In this document: positions 8,112 through 17,981 of the stretch, one piece after another
How the letters are laid out: the number at the start of each line of letters is the position of its first letter
Position numbering within the stretch: position 1 is the first letter of the stretch
Source: Bacteroidales bacterium
Lineage (GTDB): Bacteria > Bacteroidota > Bacteroidia > Bacteroidales > F082
Reading direction: 5' to 3'
DNA: 64,000 nt
Assembly (NCBI GenBank): GCA_016284305.1
Contig: JAEEON010000018.1
Span: forward strand, 1-64,000
The notes under the pieces: generated by a model
Seen by the model: the letters and a program-made list of their open reading frames with translations, nothing else
Database searches by the model: none
What the model was told of the DNA's origin: nothing
Made by a program: the position numbers and the translations under genes

Positions 8112-10191
8112 CTGCCACAACATTGACGGTGGTGATGTAAGGTTGACGTTGGTTGCGGGTCACCACGATCATGGCAGTTTGGCCTGCGGCAGGCGCGGTG
8201 GTGAAAGTCACGTCAACATAGTTGGCGTTGGCCGGAACGGCAGCCACACCTATTATATTATTATTAACGGTGATGGCCACGTATGATCTGGCATCGGCAT
8301 AAACTCTAAAGTTGCTTGCACCAGCAGGGATTGCATTGTTGTGGCTCACGTTGTTGGCTGCCGGCACCTTGAGGTAAGGCATCACGGAACCGTCGCCGAA
8401 GGTCTGGTAGGCTCTCCAATAGTATTCGGCTGAACAATCGGGGCTGCTGTTGTTATAGTTCTTCGAATAGGCATACGACACAGCGAGATTTCCAATAAAA
8501 GGAACAGCGTTCAGGCAATTGAAGCCGGTCTCGTCGAACAAGGCGTCGTAAGCACCTTTTGAAGTACCCGTTGTGGAAGGTGTGCTGCCTGAAGTTCCTG
8601 CGTTATAGGCACCCACGCCGAAGTAAAGGTCTTCATACCAAAAGGATTCCGGTACGGAGCCGATATAGCCAAAGGCGCCTTTGTTGTTGGCGCGAATCAT
8701 GGTCTCGCCAAAGCTGGTACTGCTGCTTCCGGAACATTTGAAGTTGGCGGTCAGGCAACAGTTGCCCATTGCCCAGAAGGGCTTGTTGGTATTGTTGAGG
8801 CTGTTGACGTTGCTGTTGGTGAAGCTTGGGTCGTGCCATTCAGTGATGTCGCCGTGGGCGGTATAGTTGACGAAGCCCACATTATTAATATAATCGTAGC
8901 ATGTTCTCTGACCAGAAGCGGTCGTGATGAATGAATGCGCTGTGATGCCATTGGATGACTTGAAATAGTTGTTGATGGCATAGTTGATAGTGGGCTTGCC
9001 GATTTTAGGAGTCCAATAACTATCCCAGCCGGCAATGAGCAAAGTCTCGTTCAGGTAGCTCGGGTCGGGCATGGTATATTTTTCATACATCAAGATCTTA
9101 TCGACAAGATAGCCGAGTTGGGAGGTGGAGTTCACCGGCATACGGCTGATGTACATGTCGTGATAGATGTCGCCGTCAACGGAAGCATACTCCAAGTCGG
9201 TGGCTGCAGTGCCATAGCTGCTACCATAATCCCAAAGACTATAGTTTTTGACCACGGTCTCGTCGCCCACGAGGACCAAGAAGGACGGGTGGCTGGCATT
9301 ATATCTGCTTTGGATGCCCGAGCGAATGTTGGCGGAGGAGGTGCTGCTGGTCACTTCATAGATCTCCACCTCAAATCCTTTTTGTTTCTTCCAGGTCACC
9401 CAGTTTTGGAAAGCGGTGCTGCTGGAGTAGGTCGAAGTCGTCACGACGAGCATCTTCACGGGAGTGCTGTAAAGGTCGGGGTGGTCGGTATAGACATCCA
9501 TGACGGCCCTGCCGTTGAACAGTGAGCTGTAAACCATGTCGAAGTATGGGCTGTAAGTACTGAGCAGCAAAGCCTCGGTGGCTTTGGAATCGGCGTTGTC
9601 GAAGTGGACGGTGACCTCAATGTCATTGAACACGCGGATGATGTTGTTGACAGGGTCGTAGCTGACGGGCTCGATGGTCATCATGCCCAGTCGCATGCCA
9701 CGCATGGTACCTTCCATGTTGATGGCGGCCATGGGTTCGCTGCGGAAACCGCGGGTTGACTGATAGGCGGATTCTTTCATGACGAAAGGAACATCCTCAG
9801 GACGCTTGTCCTTGCGCAGTGAAGGCTGGTACGGCACCAAAGTCTTCATGCCGTAGTCAGCGAGATTGTAGTCAGTAGTGCTATAGCTCGTGACTTCGAT
9901 GCTTGGGATGGCGCCGACGGGCACGGCGATGAATTGGTTGATCACGGGAATCTGAGGTTCACCCACGTTGCCGCCGCGTACAGTGTTGGGCAGGCTGAGC
10001 CAGGAGAAGGTTCCACGCTCACTTTGGTAGTCCTGCGCCTCAATAGTTGAGAAAGAGAATGATGCTTTGAGACTCGTCATGTCGCTCTTCAAACATTCAG
10101 CATTGTCGATTGAGCGAAGCTGAATTGCCTGTTGAGCCATGGCACTGATACTGAGAATCATGCATACTAAAGCAGTGAAGAGTTTTTTCAT
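7633..10191 (-). CDS. Second gingipain-like C25 family cysteine peptidase with Fn3-like domain and C-terminal type I dockerin
   Basis: 852 aa; Sec signal MKKLFTALVCMILSISAMAQ; KMLVVTTSTYSSSTAFQNWVTWKKQKGFEVEIY; putative dyad VNYTAHGDITEWHDPSF...FWAMGNCCLTANF; dockerin nearly identical to the neighbour. Confidence 0.88.
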   Translation of the reverse strand: MKKLFTALVCMILSISAMAQQAIQLRSIDNAECLKSDMTSLKASFSFSTIEAQDYQSERGTFSWLSLPNTVRGGNVGEPQIPVINQFIAVPVGAIPSIEVTSYSTTDYNLADYGMKTLVPYQPSLRKDKRPEDVPFVMKESAYQSTRGFRSEPMAAINMEGTMRGMRLGMMTIEPVSYDPVNNIIRVFNDIEVTVHFDNADSKATEALLLSTYSPYFDMVYSSLFNGRAVMDVYTDHPDLYSTPVKMLVVTTSTYSSSTAFQNWVTWKKQKGFEVEIYEVTSSTSSANIRSGIQSRYNASHPSFLVLVGDETVVKNYSLWDYGSSYGTAATDLEYASVDGDIYHDMYISRMPVNSTSQLGYLVDKILMYEKYTMPDPSYLNETLLIAGWDSYWTPKIGKPTINYAINNYFKSSNGITAHSFITTASGQRTCYDYINNVGFVNYTAHGDITEWHDPSFTNSNVNSLNNTNKPFWAMGNCCLTANFKCSGSSSTSFGETMIRANNKGAFGYIGSVPESFWYEDLYFGVGAYNAGTSGSTPSTTGTSKGAYDALFDETGFNCLNAVPFIGNLAVSYAYSKNYNNSSPDCSAEYYWRAYQTFGDGSVMPYLKVPAANNVSHNNAIPAGASNFRVYADARSYVAITVNNNIIGVAAVPANANYVDVTFTTAPAAGQTAMIVVTRNQRQPYITTVNVVAAPTVTTVAISNIDKTTATGSGNVTADGGATVTARGICWSTSQNPTISGSHTTDGTGTGTFTSSMTGLEPNTTYYVRAYATNSAGTAYGDQVSFTTLPDGIQGDADGDGMLSINDVSIILNHLMGGAQITGQAFINADIDGDNMLGINDVSELLMMVMNQ
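7636..7809 (-). other. Type I dockerin module
   Basis: GDADGDGMLSINDVSIILNHLMGGAQITGQAFINADIDGDNMLGINDVSELLMMVMNQ. Confidence 0.85.
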
Positions 10192-10275
10192 TATTTTGTA
10201 TTTATATACTAATTTTCGTTAACACTCTATGTATCAATTTCCTAATTATTGATAAGGAGGGTTTTATTCATCCTG

Positions 10276-10283
10276 CAAAAATA
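10276..10283 (-). promoter_or_regulatory. -7 box (TATTTTTG) for the protease/scaffold operon
   Basis: Minus-strand TAnnTTTG about 85 bp upstream of the first protease gene. Confidence 0.5.
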
Positions 10284-10594
10284 CAAAATATTTTAATATA
10301 CGTTAAAATAATTAGGAATTAATTTAAAAAAACACAAAGCGACTTTTTTTTATTTTGAATAATATATATTAATAGGTGTAAAATTATTTTAAGATAGCGT
10401 GTTATATTAATATAATTATTTCTGCAATAGTGTATTTCCTATTCAATTGTATTATTGTCTATTAATAACTATTGTTTTAAATTAAATAGCATCTAATAAA
10501 ACAACCCTCCAGTTGTGAGTGCTGTTGTCCTGGATACGGTGTCCTGTGTCCCAGCAGAGAAGTCTAAAAAACATCCAAATCTAATTAAATAAAA

Positions 10595-10626
10595 TTTGTT
10601 TTTCATTGAAAATAATGGTATCTTTG
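10595..10626 (+). promoter_or_regulatory. Bacteroidota promoter (-33 TTTG, -7 TATCTTTG) for the V-ATPase operon
   Basis: TTTG at 10595-10598, TATCTTTG at 10619-10626, 20-bp spacer. Confidence 0.6.
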
Positions 10627-10662
10627 CCTCCTCTTAATATTAAGGTATCAATATTGTTTCTT

Positions 10663-11274
10663 ATGCAAAATAAACTTCAAGAATTAACCGACAAACTCTA
10701 TAACGAGGGTCTGTCGAAAGGGAAACAGGATGGCGAGGAGTTGCTGCAGAAAGCTCATGCCGAGGCTGAACGTATCGTTGCCGAGGCCAAGGTGCAAGCG
10801 GAGAACATTATCGCCCAAGCCAACAAAGAGGCTGAGGAGCTGAAGACTAAGGTTGAAGCCGACCTCAAGATGGCCGCCAACCAAAGCGTCGCCGTCACCA
10901 AGCAGGAGATTGAGAAGATGGTGGTGACTAGTGCCGCTCAGCAAGGCGTGAAAGCCAGCCTCAGCTCGTCCGAGTTTGTGAAGCAACTGGTTGCCGACGT
11001 GGTGAAAGCCTTCAACCCGCAAAACGCATCGCCTGTCGATCTCGATCTCATCCTTCCCGAGTCGCTGAAAGCTGAGGTGGAGCCTTTTGTGAAGGGCCAA
11101 ATCGCTCAGCAGTTCAAGAACGAGATCCGCATCGACTTCTCCAAGAAGATGAACGGCGGCTTCAAGGTGGCTCCTAGAAACGGTGGCTATGTGCTGCAGT
11201 TTACCGATGAGGAATTCAACCAACTCATCGCTAACTATCTGCGTCCGGCAACCAAGAAAATCCTGTTTGGCTGA
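10663..11274 (+). CDS. V-type ATP synthase subunit E
   Basis: MQNKLQELTDKLYNEGLSKGKQDGEELLQKAHAEAERIVAEAKVQAENIIAQANKEAEEL, the coiled-coil of a peripheral-stalk E subunit; first gene of the operon. Confidence 0.85.
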   Translation: MQNKLQELTDKLYNEGLSKGKQDGEELLQKAHAEAERIVAEAKVQAENIIAQANKEAEELKTKVEADLKMAANQSVAVTKQEIEKMVVTSAAQQGVKASLSSSEFVKQLVADVVKAFNPQNASPVDLDLILPESLKAEVEPFVKGQIAQQFKNEIRIDFSKKMNGGFKVAPRNGGYVLQFTDEEFNQLIANYLRPATKKILFG

Positions 11275-11870
11275 TGGATAACTACGTCTATATTGTCGCC
11301 GGCTTGCCTGATTTGGTCGCCGATTACGAAGGCGCTTCGTTCGACTATGCTGCCACTAAGGAGTCCATCATGGAGCTGCTCTCCGAGAAAGACCAAGCCT
11401 TGGTGGAGCTCCTTGAGGAAGGCTTCGACGAGGACCGGCTTGGAGCTGAGTTCTATGCCAAGGCCGCTGAGAGCAAGAACCGCTTCATCCGGGAGTACTT
11501 CGACTTCGACGGTAGGCTGCGTAACATGAAGGTGACTTTCCTCGCCAAGCACCTTGGCAAGGAAGGAGAGCCCTATATGGTGGACATGCCCGAAGCCGAG
11601 TTCGAGGAGGAGAAACGGATTCGCGACATCCTCGTGAACACCGACTTCGTGCAACGTGAACAGCAGATGGACGAGCTCAAATGGGAGAAGGCCTCCGACA
11701 TCGCCCGAATGGACTACTTCAACATGAACGCCATCCTTGCCTTCCTGGTCAAGGCCAAGACCGTCCAACGATGGGCTGAGCTTGACCCGATCCAAGGCGA
11801 GACGATGTTCAAGAAGCTGGTCAAGGAGATCCGCGGCACTTCGGCGGAATTTGATTTTAAAAATTTATAA
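11274..11870 (+). CDS. DUF2764 family protein (V-ATPase-associated)
   Basis: MDNYVYIVAGLPDLVADYEGASFDYAATKESIMELLSEKD...; 198 aa between E and A subunits. Confidence 0.75.
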   Translation: MDNYVYIVAGLPDLVADYEGASFDYAATKESIMELLSEKDQALVELLEEGFDEDRLGAEFYAKAAESKNRFIREYFDFDGRLRNMKVTFLAKHLGKEGEPYMVDMPEAEFEEEKRIRDILVNTDFVQREQQMDELKWEKASDIARMDYFNMNAILAFLVKAKTVQRWAELDPIQGETMFKKLVKEIRGTSAEFDFKNL

Positions 11871-11879
11871 TACCGATAT

Positions 11880-13628
11880 ATGAAAACAAAAGGAAAAGTT
11901 ACAGGAATCATTTCCAATCTGGTCACCGTAGAGGTGGACGGCCCTGTGGCGCAGAATGAGATCTGCTTCATCGACTTGCAAGGTGTCAAGTTGATGGCGG
12001 AGGTCATCAAAGTCAACGGCAACAAGGCCTCTGTCCAGGTGTATGAGAGCACTCGCGGACTTCAGATCGGCGACCCGGTGGAATTCCAAGGCTACATGCT
12101 TGAAGTGACCTTGGGACCTGGCCTGCTTTCGAGCAACTTCGACGGACTTCAGAACAACCTCGCCACCATGGAAGGGGTGTTCCTGAAACGAGGTGAATAC
12201 ACCAAGGCGTTGGACGAGGACAAAACATGGGACTTCACACCCCTTGCCAAGGAAGGCCAACAGGTTGTGGCCGCCGACTGGCTGGGTGAAGTCAAGGAAG
12301 GCTGGCTGCCTCACAAGATCATGGTGCCCTTTAGTTTCAACGGCTCATATACTGTCAAAAAGGTAGCCCCTGCAGGGCAATACAAGATCACCGACACCAT
12401 CGCCACGCTGATCGACGCGGAAGGCGAGGAGGTGAAGGTGACGATGATGCAAAAGTGGCCTGTCAAGGTGGCCGTGGGCGGCTATGTCGAGAAACCACGT
12501 CCCTTCAAGGTGATGGAGACGGGTGTGCGCTGCATCGATACACTCAATCCCATCGCCGAAGGTGGCACGGGCTTCATCCCCGGACCTTTCGGCTGTGGCA
12601 AGACGGTGCTTCAACATGCCCTCGCTGAGCAAGCCGATGCCGATATCATCATCATGGCAGCCTGCGGCGAGCGTGCCAACGAAGTCGTGGAGATCTTCAC
12701 CGAGTTCCCCGAGCTGAAGGACAAGCACACGGGCCGTAGCCTGATGGAGCGTACCATCATCATCTGCAACACTTCTAACATGCCGGTGGCTGCTCGTGAA
12801 GCCTCCGTCTATACCGCCATGACCCTCGGTGAGTATTACCGCGCCATGGGTATGAAGGTGCTGCTGTTGGCTGACTCCACTTCGCGTTGGGCACAAGCCC
12901 TCCGTGAGATGAGTAACCGACTCGAGGAGCTTCCTGGACAGGACGGCTTCCCCGTTGACCTCTCGTCCATCATCTCCAACTTCTATGCTCGAGCTGGCTA
13001 TGTGAAACTCAACAACGGTGCCTCTGGCTCCATCACCTTCATCGGAACGGTGTCACCCGCTGGCGGTAACCTCAAGGAACCGGTCACCGAGTCAACGAAA
13101 AAAGCCGCACGTTGCTTCTACGGCCTCTCGCAGAACCGCGCCGACAAGAAACGCTACCCCGCCGTTGACCCTGTCGATTCCTACTCGAAATACCTTGAAT
13201 ATCCCGAGATTATCGAATACCTGGATCAGAAAATCGAGAAAGGTTGGGTGGACAAAGTGACCAAGACGAAATACATCATCCGTAGAGGCAAGGATGCCTA
13301 TGAGCAAATCAACATCTTGGGCGATGACGGCGTGCCTATGTCGTACCATGAACAATACTGGAAATCGGAACTCATCGACTTCGTCATTTTGCAGCAAGAT
13401 GCCTTCGACGACATCGACGGTGCCACACCGTTGGAACGTCAGAAGTTCATGCTCGACTTGGTGCTCGGCATCTGTGACCGCTCGTTCAAGTTCGACAACT
13501 TCGAGCAGTGCTCCACTTATTTCAAGGAGCTCATCAACACCTGCCGCCAGATGAATTACTCGGTATATGAATCCGAATCGTTCAACAAGTATCTCAACCA
13601 GCTAAAGGAGGAGCTTCAACATGAGTGA
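11880..13628 (+). CDS. V-type ATP synthase subunit A (catalytic)
   Basis: P-loop GPFGCGKTVLQ, CGERANEVVE, STSRWAQALREMS; 582 aa. Confidence 0.97.
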   Translation: MKTKGKVTGIISNLVTVEVDGPVAQNEICFIDLQGVKLMAEVIKVNGNKASVQVYESTRGLQIGDPVEFQGYMLEVTLGPGLLSSNFDGLQNNLATMEGVFLKRGEYTKALDEDKTWDFTPLAKEGQQVVAADWLGEVKEGWLPHKIMVPFSFNGSYTVKKVAPAGQYKITDTIATLIDAEGEEVKVTMMQKWPVKVAVGGYVEKPRPFKVMETGVRCIDTLNPIAEGGTGFIPGPFGCGKTVLQHALAEQADADIIIMAACGERANEVVEIFTEFPELKDKHTGRSLMERTIIICNTSNMPVAAREASVYTAMTLGEYYRAMGMKVLLLADSTSRWAQALREMSNRLEELPGQDGFPVDLSSIISNFYARAGYVKLNNGASGSITFIGTVSPAGGNLKEPVTESTKKAARCFYGLSQNRADKKRYPAVDPVDSYSKYLEYPEIIEYLDQKIEKGWVDKVTKTKYIIRRGKDAYEQINILGDDGVPMSYHEQYWKSELIDFVILQQDAFDDIDGATPLERQKFMLDLVLGICDRSFKFDNFEQCSTYFKELINTCRQMNYSVYESESFNKYLNQLKEELQHE

Positions 13629-14955
13629 GAAAGCATTTCAACGCATATACACCCACCTGAGTGCCATCACCAAGGCTACGGTGAGCCTTGAGGCCCAAGG
13701 GGTCTCCAACGACGAGCTCGCTTTGGTGGCCGGTCGTCTTGCCCAGGTGGTGAAGATCAAAGACAACACCATCACCTTGCAGGTATTTGGCGGCACGGAG
13801 GACATTCCTACTAACGCTGAGGTCACCTTCTTCGGTGAACCGCCTACCCTCAACGTGAGCGAGGACCTGGCCGGTCGTTTCTTCAACGCCTATGGCGACC
13901 CCATCGACGGAGGTCCGGCAGTGGAAGGCGAGAAACGCCAGATCGGAGGTCCCTCGGTGAACCCCTACAAACGCCGTCAGCCCTCACAACTGATCCCTAC
14001 CGGCATCGCTGGCATCGATTTGAACAACACCTTGGTCTCCGGTCAGAAGATCCCCTTCTTCGCCGACCCAGACCAACCTTATAACCAGGTGATGAGCATG
14101 GTGGCCCTCCGCGCCGATGTCGATAAGATCATCCTCGGCGGCATGGGTCTGACCAATGATGACTACCTGTTTTTCAAGAACCAGTTTGAAAGTGCAGGAG
14201 CCCTGCATAAGATCATCAGTTTCGTCAACACCACCGACCAGCCCCCTGTCGAGCGTCTGCTGATTCCCGACATGGCCCTTACGGCTGCCGAGTACTTCGC
14301 TGTCGATAAGAACGAGAAGGTGCTGGTACTGCTCACCGACATGACACTATATGCCGATGCTTTGAGTATCGTGAGCAACCGTATGGACCAGATCCCGTCA
14401 AAGGACTCCATGCCTGGTTCGCTTTACTCCGACTTGGCCAAGATCTATGAGAAGGCGGTGCAGCTGCCCGACGGCGGCTCCATCACCATCATCGCCGTGA
14501 CCACCTTGAACGATGGTGATATCACACACGCTATTCCCGACAACACGGGTTACATCACGGAGGGACAGCTCTTCCTCCGTGCCGATCCCGACTCGGGTAA
14601 GGTCATCGTCGATCCTTTCCGCTCATTGTCGCGTCTGAAACAGCTGGTGCAAAACAAGAAGACCCGCGAGGATCACAGTGCGGTGATGAACACCTCGGTG
14701 CGTCTCTATGCCGATGCCGCCAACGCCAAGACGAAGCTCGAGAATGGTTTCGACTTGAGCGACTACGACCTGCGTTGCCTCGACTATGCCAAGGAATATG
14801 CCACCCGACTGCTCGCTATTGACGTCAACATCTCCATTGAAGAGATGCTCGACACTGGTTGGGAGCTCTTTGGAAAATACTTTACCAAAGCTGAGACCGG
14901 CTTAAAGGAGAAACTTATTGAGAAGTATTGGAAAGCCGTTGATAAATCCCTCTAA
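13621..14955 (+). CDS. V-type ATP synthase subunit B
   Basis: LIPTGIAGIDLNNTLVSGQKIPFF, YEKAVQLPDGGSITIIAVTTLNDGDITHAIPDNTGYITEGQ; 444 aa. Confidence 0.96.
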   Translation: MSEKAFQRIYTHLSAITKATVSLEAQGVSNDELALVAGRLAQVVKIKDNTITLQVFGGTEDIPTNAEVTFFGEPPTLNVSEDLAGRFFNAYGDPIDGGPAVEGEKRQIGGPSVNPYKRRQPSQLIPTGIAGIDLNNTLVSGQKIPFFADPDQPYNQVMSMVALRADVDKIILGGMGLTNDDYLFFKNQFESAGALHKIISFVNTTDQPPVERLLIPDMALTAAEYFAVDKNEKVLVLLTDMTLYADALSIVSNRMDQIPSKDSMPGSLYSDLAKIYEKAVQLPDGGSITIIAVTTLNDGDITHAIPDNTGYITEGQLFLRADPDSGKVIVDPFRSLSRLKQLVQNKKTREDHSAVMNTSVRLYADAANAKTKLENGFDLSDYDLRCLDYAKEYATRLLAIDVNISIEEMLDTGWELFGKYFTKAETGLKEKLIEKYWKAVDKSL

Positions 14956-14985
14956 ATTCTAAATTCATAATTTATAATTATTATC
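14951..14985. repeat. Heptad (7-bp period) array, ntpB-ntpD junction
   Basis: TCTAAAT TCTAAAT TCATAAT TTATAAT TATTATC. Confidence 0.75.
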
Positions 14986-14986
14986 A

Positions 14987-15601
14987 ATGGCTATCAAGTT
15001 TCAATATAACAAGACTTCGCTGAACGAGCTGAACAAGCAGCTGAAGACCCGTACGCGAGCCCTTCCGACGCTGAAAAGCAAGGAGAGTGCCCTGCGTATG
15101 GAGGTCAAGAAAGCCAAGCAGCGTTCCGAGGACCTTGTCGCCAGGTTGGAGACCGAACTTCAATCCTACGAATATATGGCTCGGCTTTGGAATGAATTTG
15201 AGCCAGGGTTGATTTCCGTCACCGACGTGAAGCTCAAGACCGTGAAGATCGCGGGCGTGCCCACCCCAGGACTGGAGGAGGTGATTTTCGATGTCAAGGA
15301 CATCAACCTGTTCACCAAGCCATTGTGGTATGCTGATGGGGTCAGGATCCTCAAAAACCTCGCTCAACTCGGCATTGAGTCGGAGATCTATACAGAGGTG
15401 GCGCGCATCCTCGATTACCAGAGGAAGAAGACCACCCAGAAGGTGAACCTCTACGAGAAGGTGCAGATCCCGGGCTACAACGAAGCCATACGTAAGATCA
15501 AACGATACATGGAAGACGAGGAGAACCTCTCCAAAGCCTCCCAGAAAATCGTGAAAAACAAACACATACTTGAAGAAGAGGAGGTGGACCATGGTAACTG
15601 A
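14987..15601 (+). CDS. V-type ATP synthase subunit D
   Basis: 204 aa; FQYNKTSLNELNKQLKTRTRALPTLKSKESALRMEVKKA; position in operon. Confidence 0.9.
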   Translation: MAIKFQYNKTSLNELNKQLKTRTRALPTLKSKESALRMEVKKAKQRSEDLVARLETELQSYEYMARLWNEFEPGLISVTDVKLKTVKIAGVPTPGLEEVIFDVKDINLFTKPLWYADGVRILKNLAQLGIESEIYTEVARILDYQRKKTTQKVNLYEKVQIPGYNEAIRKIKRYMEDEENLSKASQKIVKNKHILEEEEVDHGN

Positions 15602-17370
15602 AATGACTAGATATGACTTTATCCTCATGCACCGCGACGTGGATGCATTCCTCGAACAGCTGCAAGAGGTGGGCGTCGTTGACATCACCCGATCCACCAA
15701 ACCCGTCGATGAACGCTCCGAGAAGCTCTCCTCACAAGCAGGCGTCTATCGTAGAGCCCTCAGCGCCCTCAAAGACGTCGTTCCTGCAGAGACCGCCAAG
15801 GCCGTTTCAGGCAATGTGGCCTCGCAGGTGATGGAGACCGTCAATGAGTGCGAGTCCCTTCGAGCCAAGTTGCCTCAACTGTTGAAAGATGCCGAGGAAC
15901 TCAAACCTTGGGGACAGTTCGACAAAGACAGTACGGCGCGACTTCGTGAACGTGGACTGAAACTACATTATTATAAATGTAAGACCTCGGCAATGGATCC
16001 TGATTGGCCAAGCCAATACGCACTGAGCGAGATTTCCACCGAAGGGGCTTATACCTATTTTGTGGTCGTGTCCGACACCGAGGATTTTGAATTTCCTTTG
16101 AAGGAACTGCCTGCACCCGATAGAGACTATGTCGCTGTAGAACAGGAGATTACAGCTGTTGAAGCTGCCATCAAGGAGAAGGAACAACTTCTTGCGGAGT
16201 TGAAATGTCACGAATCTGAAATTCAGTCGGCCTTGGACAAGATTGTGTCGAAACTCGACTTGCATCTGGCTGAGGTCTCAGGCGAACGCGCTGCAGAAGA
16301 CTATCTCACTGTTTTTGAGGGTTTTGCTCCGGCATCAAAAGAAGAAGCTCTTCGTGAGCTTCTGGACAAGGAAGACGTTTTCTATCTCGCCAACAAGGCA
16401 CAGGTGGAAGACAATCCTCCTGTCAAACTGAAAAACAACAAGTTCGTATCGATGTTCGAGCTTTTGACCGACATGTACGGGCGACCGAAATACGATGAGT
16501 TTGACCCCACAGTGTTCATCTCCATCTTCTTCATGCTCTTCTTTGCCTTCTGTATGGGTGATGCAGGCTATGGCCTAGTGCTCATCTTGTTGAGTCTTGG
16601 CCTAAAGAAGAAGATGCCTAAGATTGCTCCTCTTGGGGTGACCTTGGGTATTGCCACTACGGTGGTGGGACTCTTGTTCCATACTTTCTTCTCGACCGAC
16701 ATGCTGACGTGGAGCATCATCCCCGACAGCGTGAAACGTTTCATGTTGCCTTCGCAGATCGCTGGTTTCGATGGCACGATGGTCTTGGCCATCATCGTAG
16801 GTATCGTGCATATCTGCTTGGCTATGATTGTCAAGACGTATCAAAGCACCAAGACGAAAGGATTTGCCAACTCGTTGGGCACCTGGGGATGGACCCTGCT
16901 CATCGTGGGCGGCGTCATCGTAGGTGGTCTGGCTTTGATGGGTGTGATGGACAAGGCGGTGACCAAGTGGATCATCATCGGTATTGGAGTCCTTTCTGCT
17001 TTAGGAATCTTTTTCCTCAACGACCTTCACCGCAATCCCTTGCTCAATGTGGGTTCGGGTTTGTGGGAGACTTACAACACAGCTACGGGTTTGTTGGGCG
17101 ACGTGCTCAGCTATCTGCGATTGTATGCCTTGGGTTTGGCAGGCGCCAAACTCGGCGAGGCTTTCAACGCCATCGGCTTGCAGGCCTTGGGTGATGGTGG
17201 TGTTGGCTGGGTGTTCTTCATCCTTATCGTGGTCATCGGCCATGTGCTCAACATCGCCATGTGCATCTTGGGTGCCTTCGTGCATCCTTTGCGACTCAAC
17301 TTCTTGGAGTTCTTCAAGAACTCAGGCTATGAAGGCTCGGGACGTAATTATCACCCCTTAGGAGGTGAAA

Positions 17371-17375
<5 letters not shown>
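15591..17375 (+). CDS. V-type ATP synthase subunit I
   Basis: MVTEMTRYDFILMHRDVDAFLEQLQEVGVVDITR; TM half with FFMLFFAFCMGDAGYGL and DVLSYLRLYALGLAGAKLGEAFN; start overlaps the end of D. Confidence 0.95.
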
Positions 17376-17869
<494 letters not shown>

Positions 17870-17878
17870 TTCTTTTGG

Positions 17879-17936
17879 AAGTCGGAAGACAGAAGTCAGA
17901 AGACAGAAGTCAGAAGACAGAAGAAAGAAGTAAGTA
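17879..17936. repeat. Heptad array downstream of ntpK
   Basis: AGTCGGA AGACAGA AGTCAGA AGACAGA AGTCAGA AGACAGA AGAAAGA AGTAAGT. Confidence 0.9.
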
Positions 17937-17940
17937 TTAA

Positions 17941-17967
17941 AAATCCCGCCAAAAGCGGGATTTTTTT
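17941..17967 (+). terminator. Rho-independent terminator after the V-ATPase operon
   Basis: AAATCCCGC-CAAAA-GCGGGATTTTTTT. Confidence 0.85.
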
Positions 17968-17981
17968 GTGATATTAAGGTG

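Noticed and set aside
10500-10560. GC-richer patch with repeated TGTCCTG in an AT-rich intergenic region (possible ncRNA)
   Set aside because: Imperfect pairing and no promoter or terminator of its own; evidence too weak.
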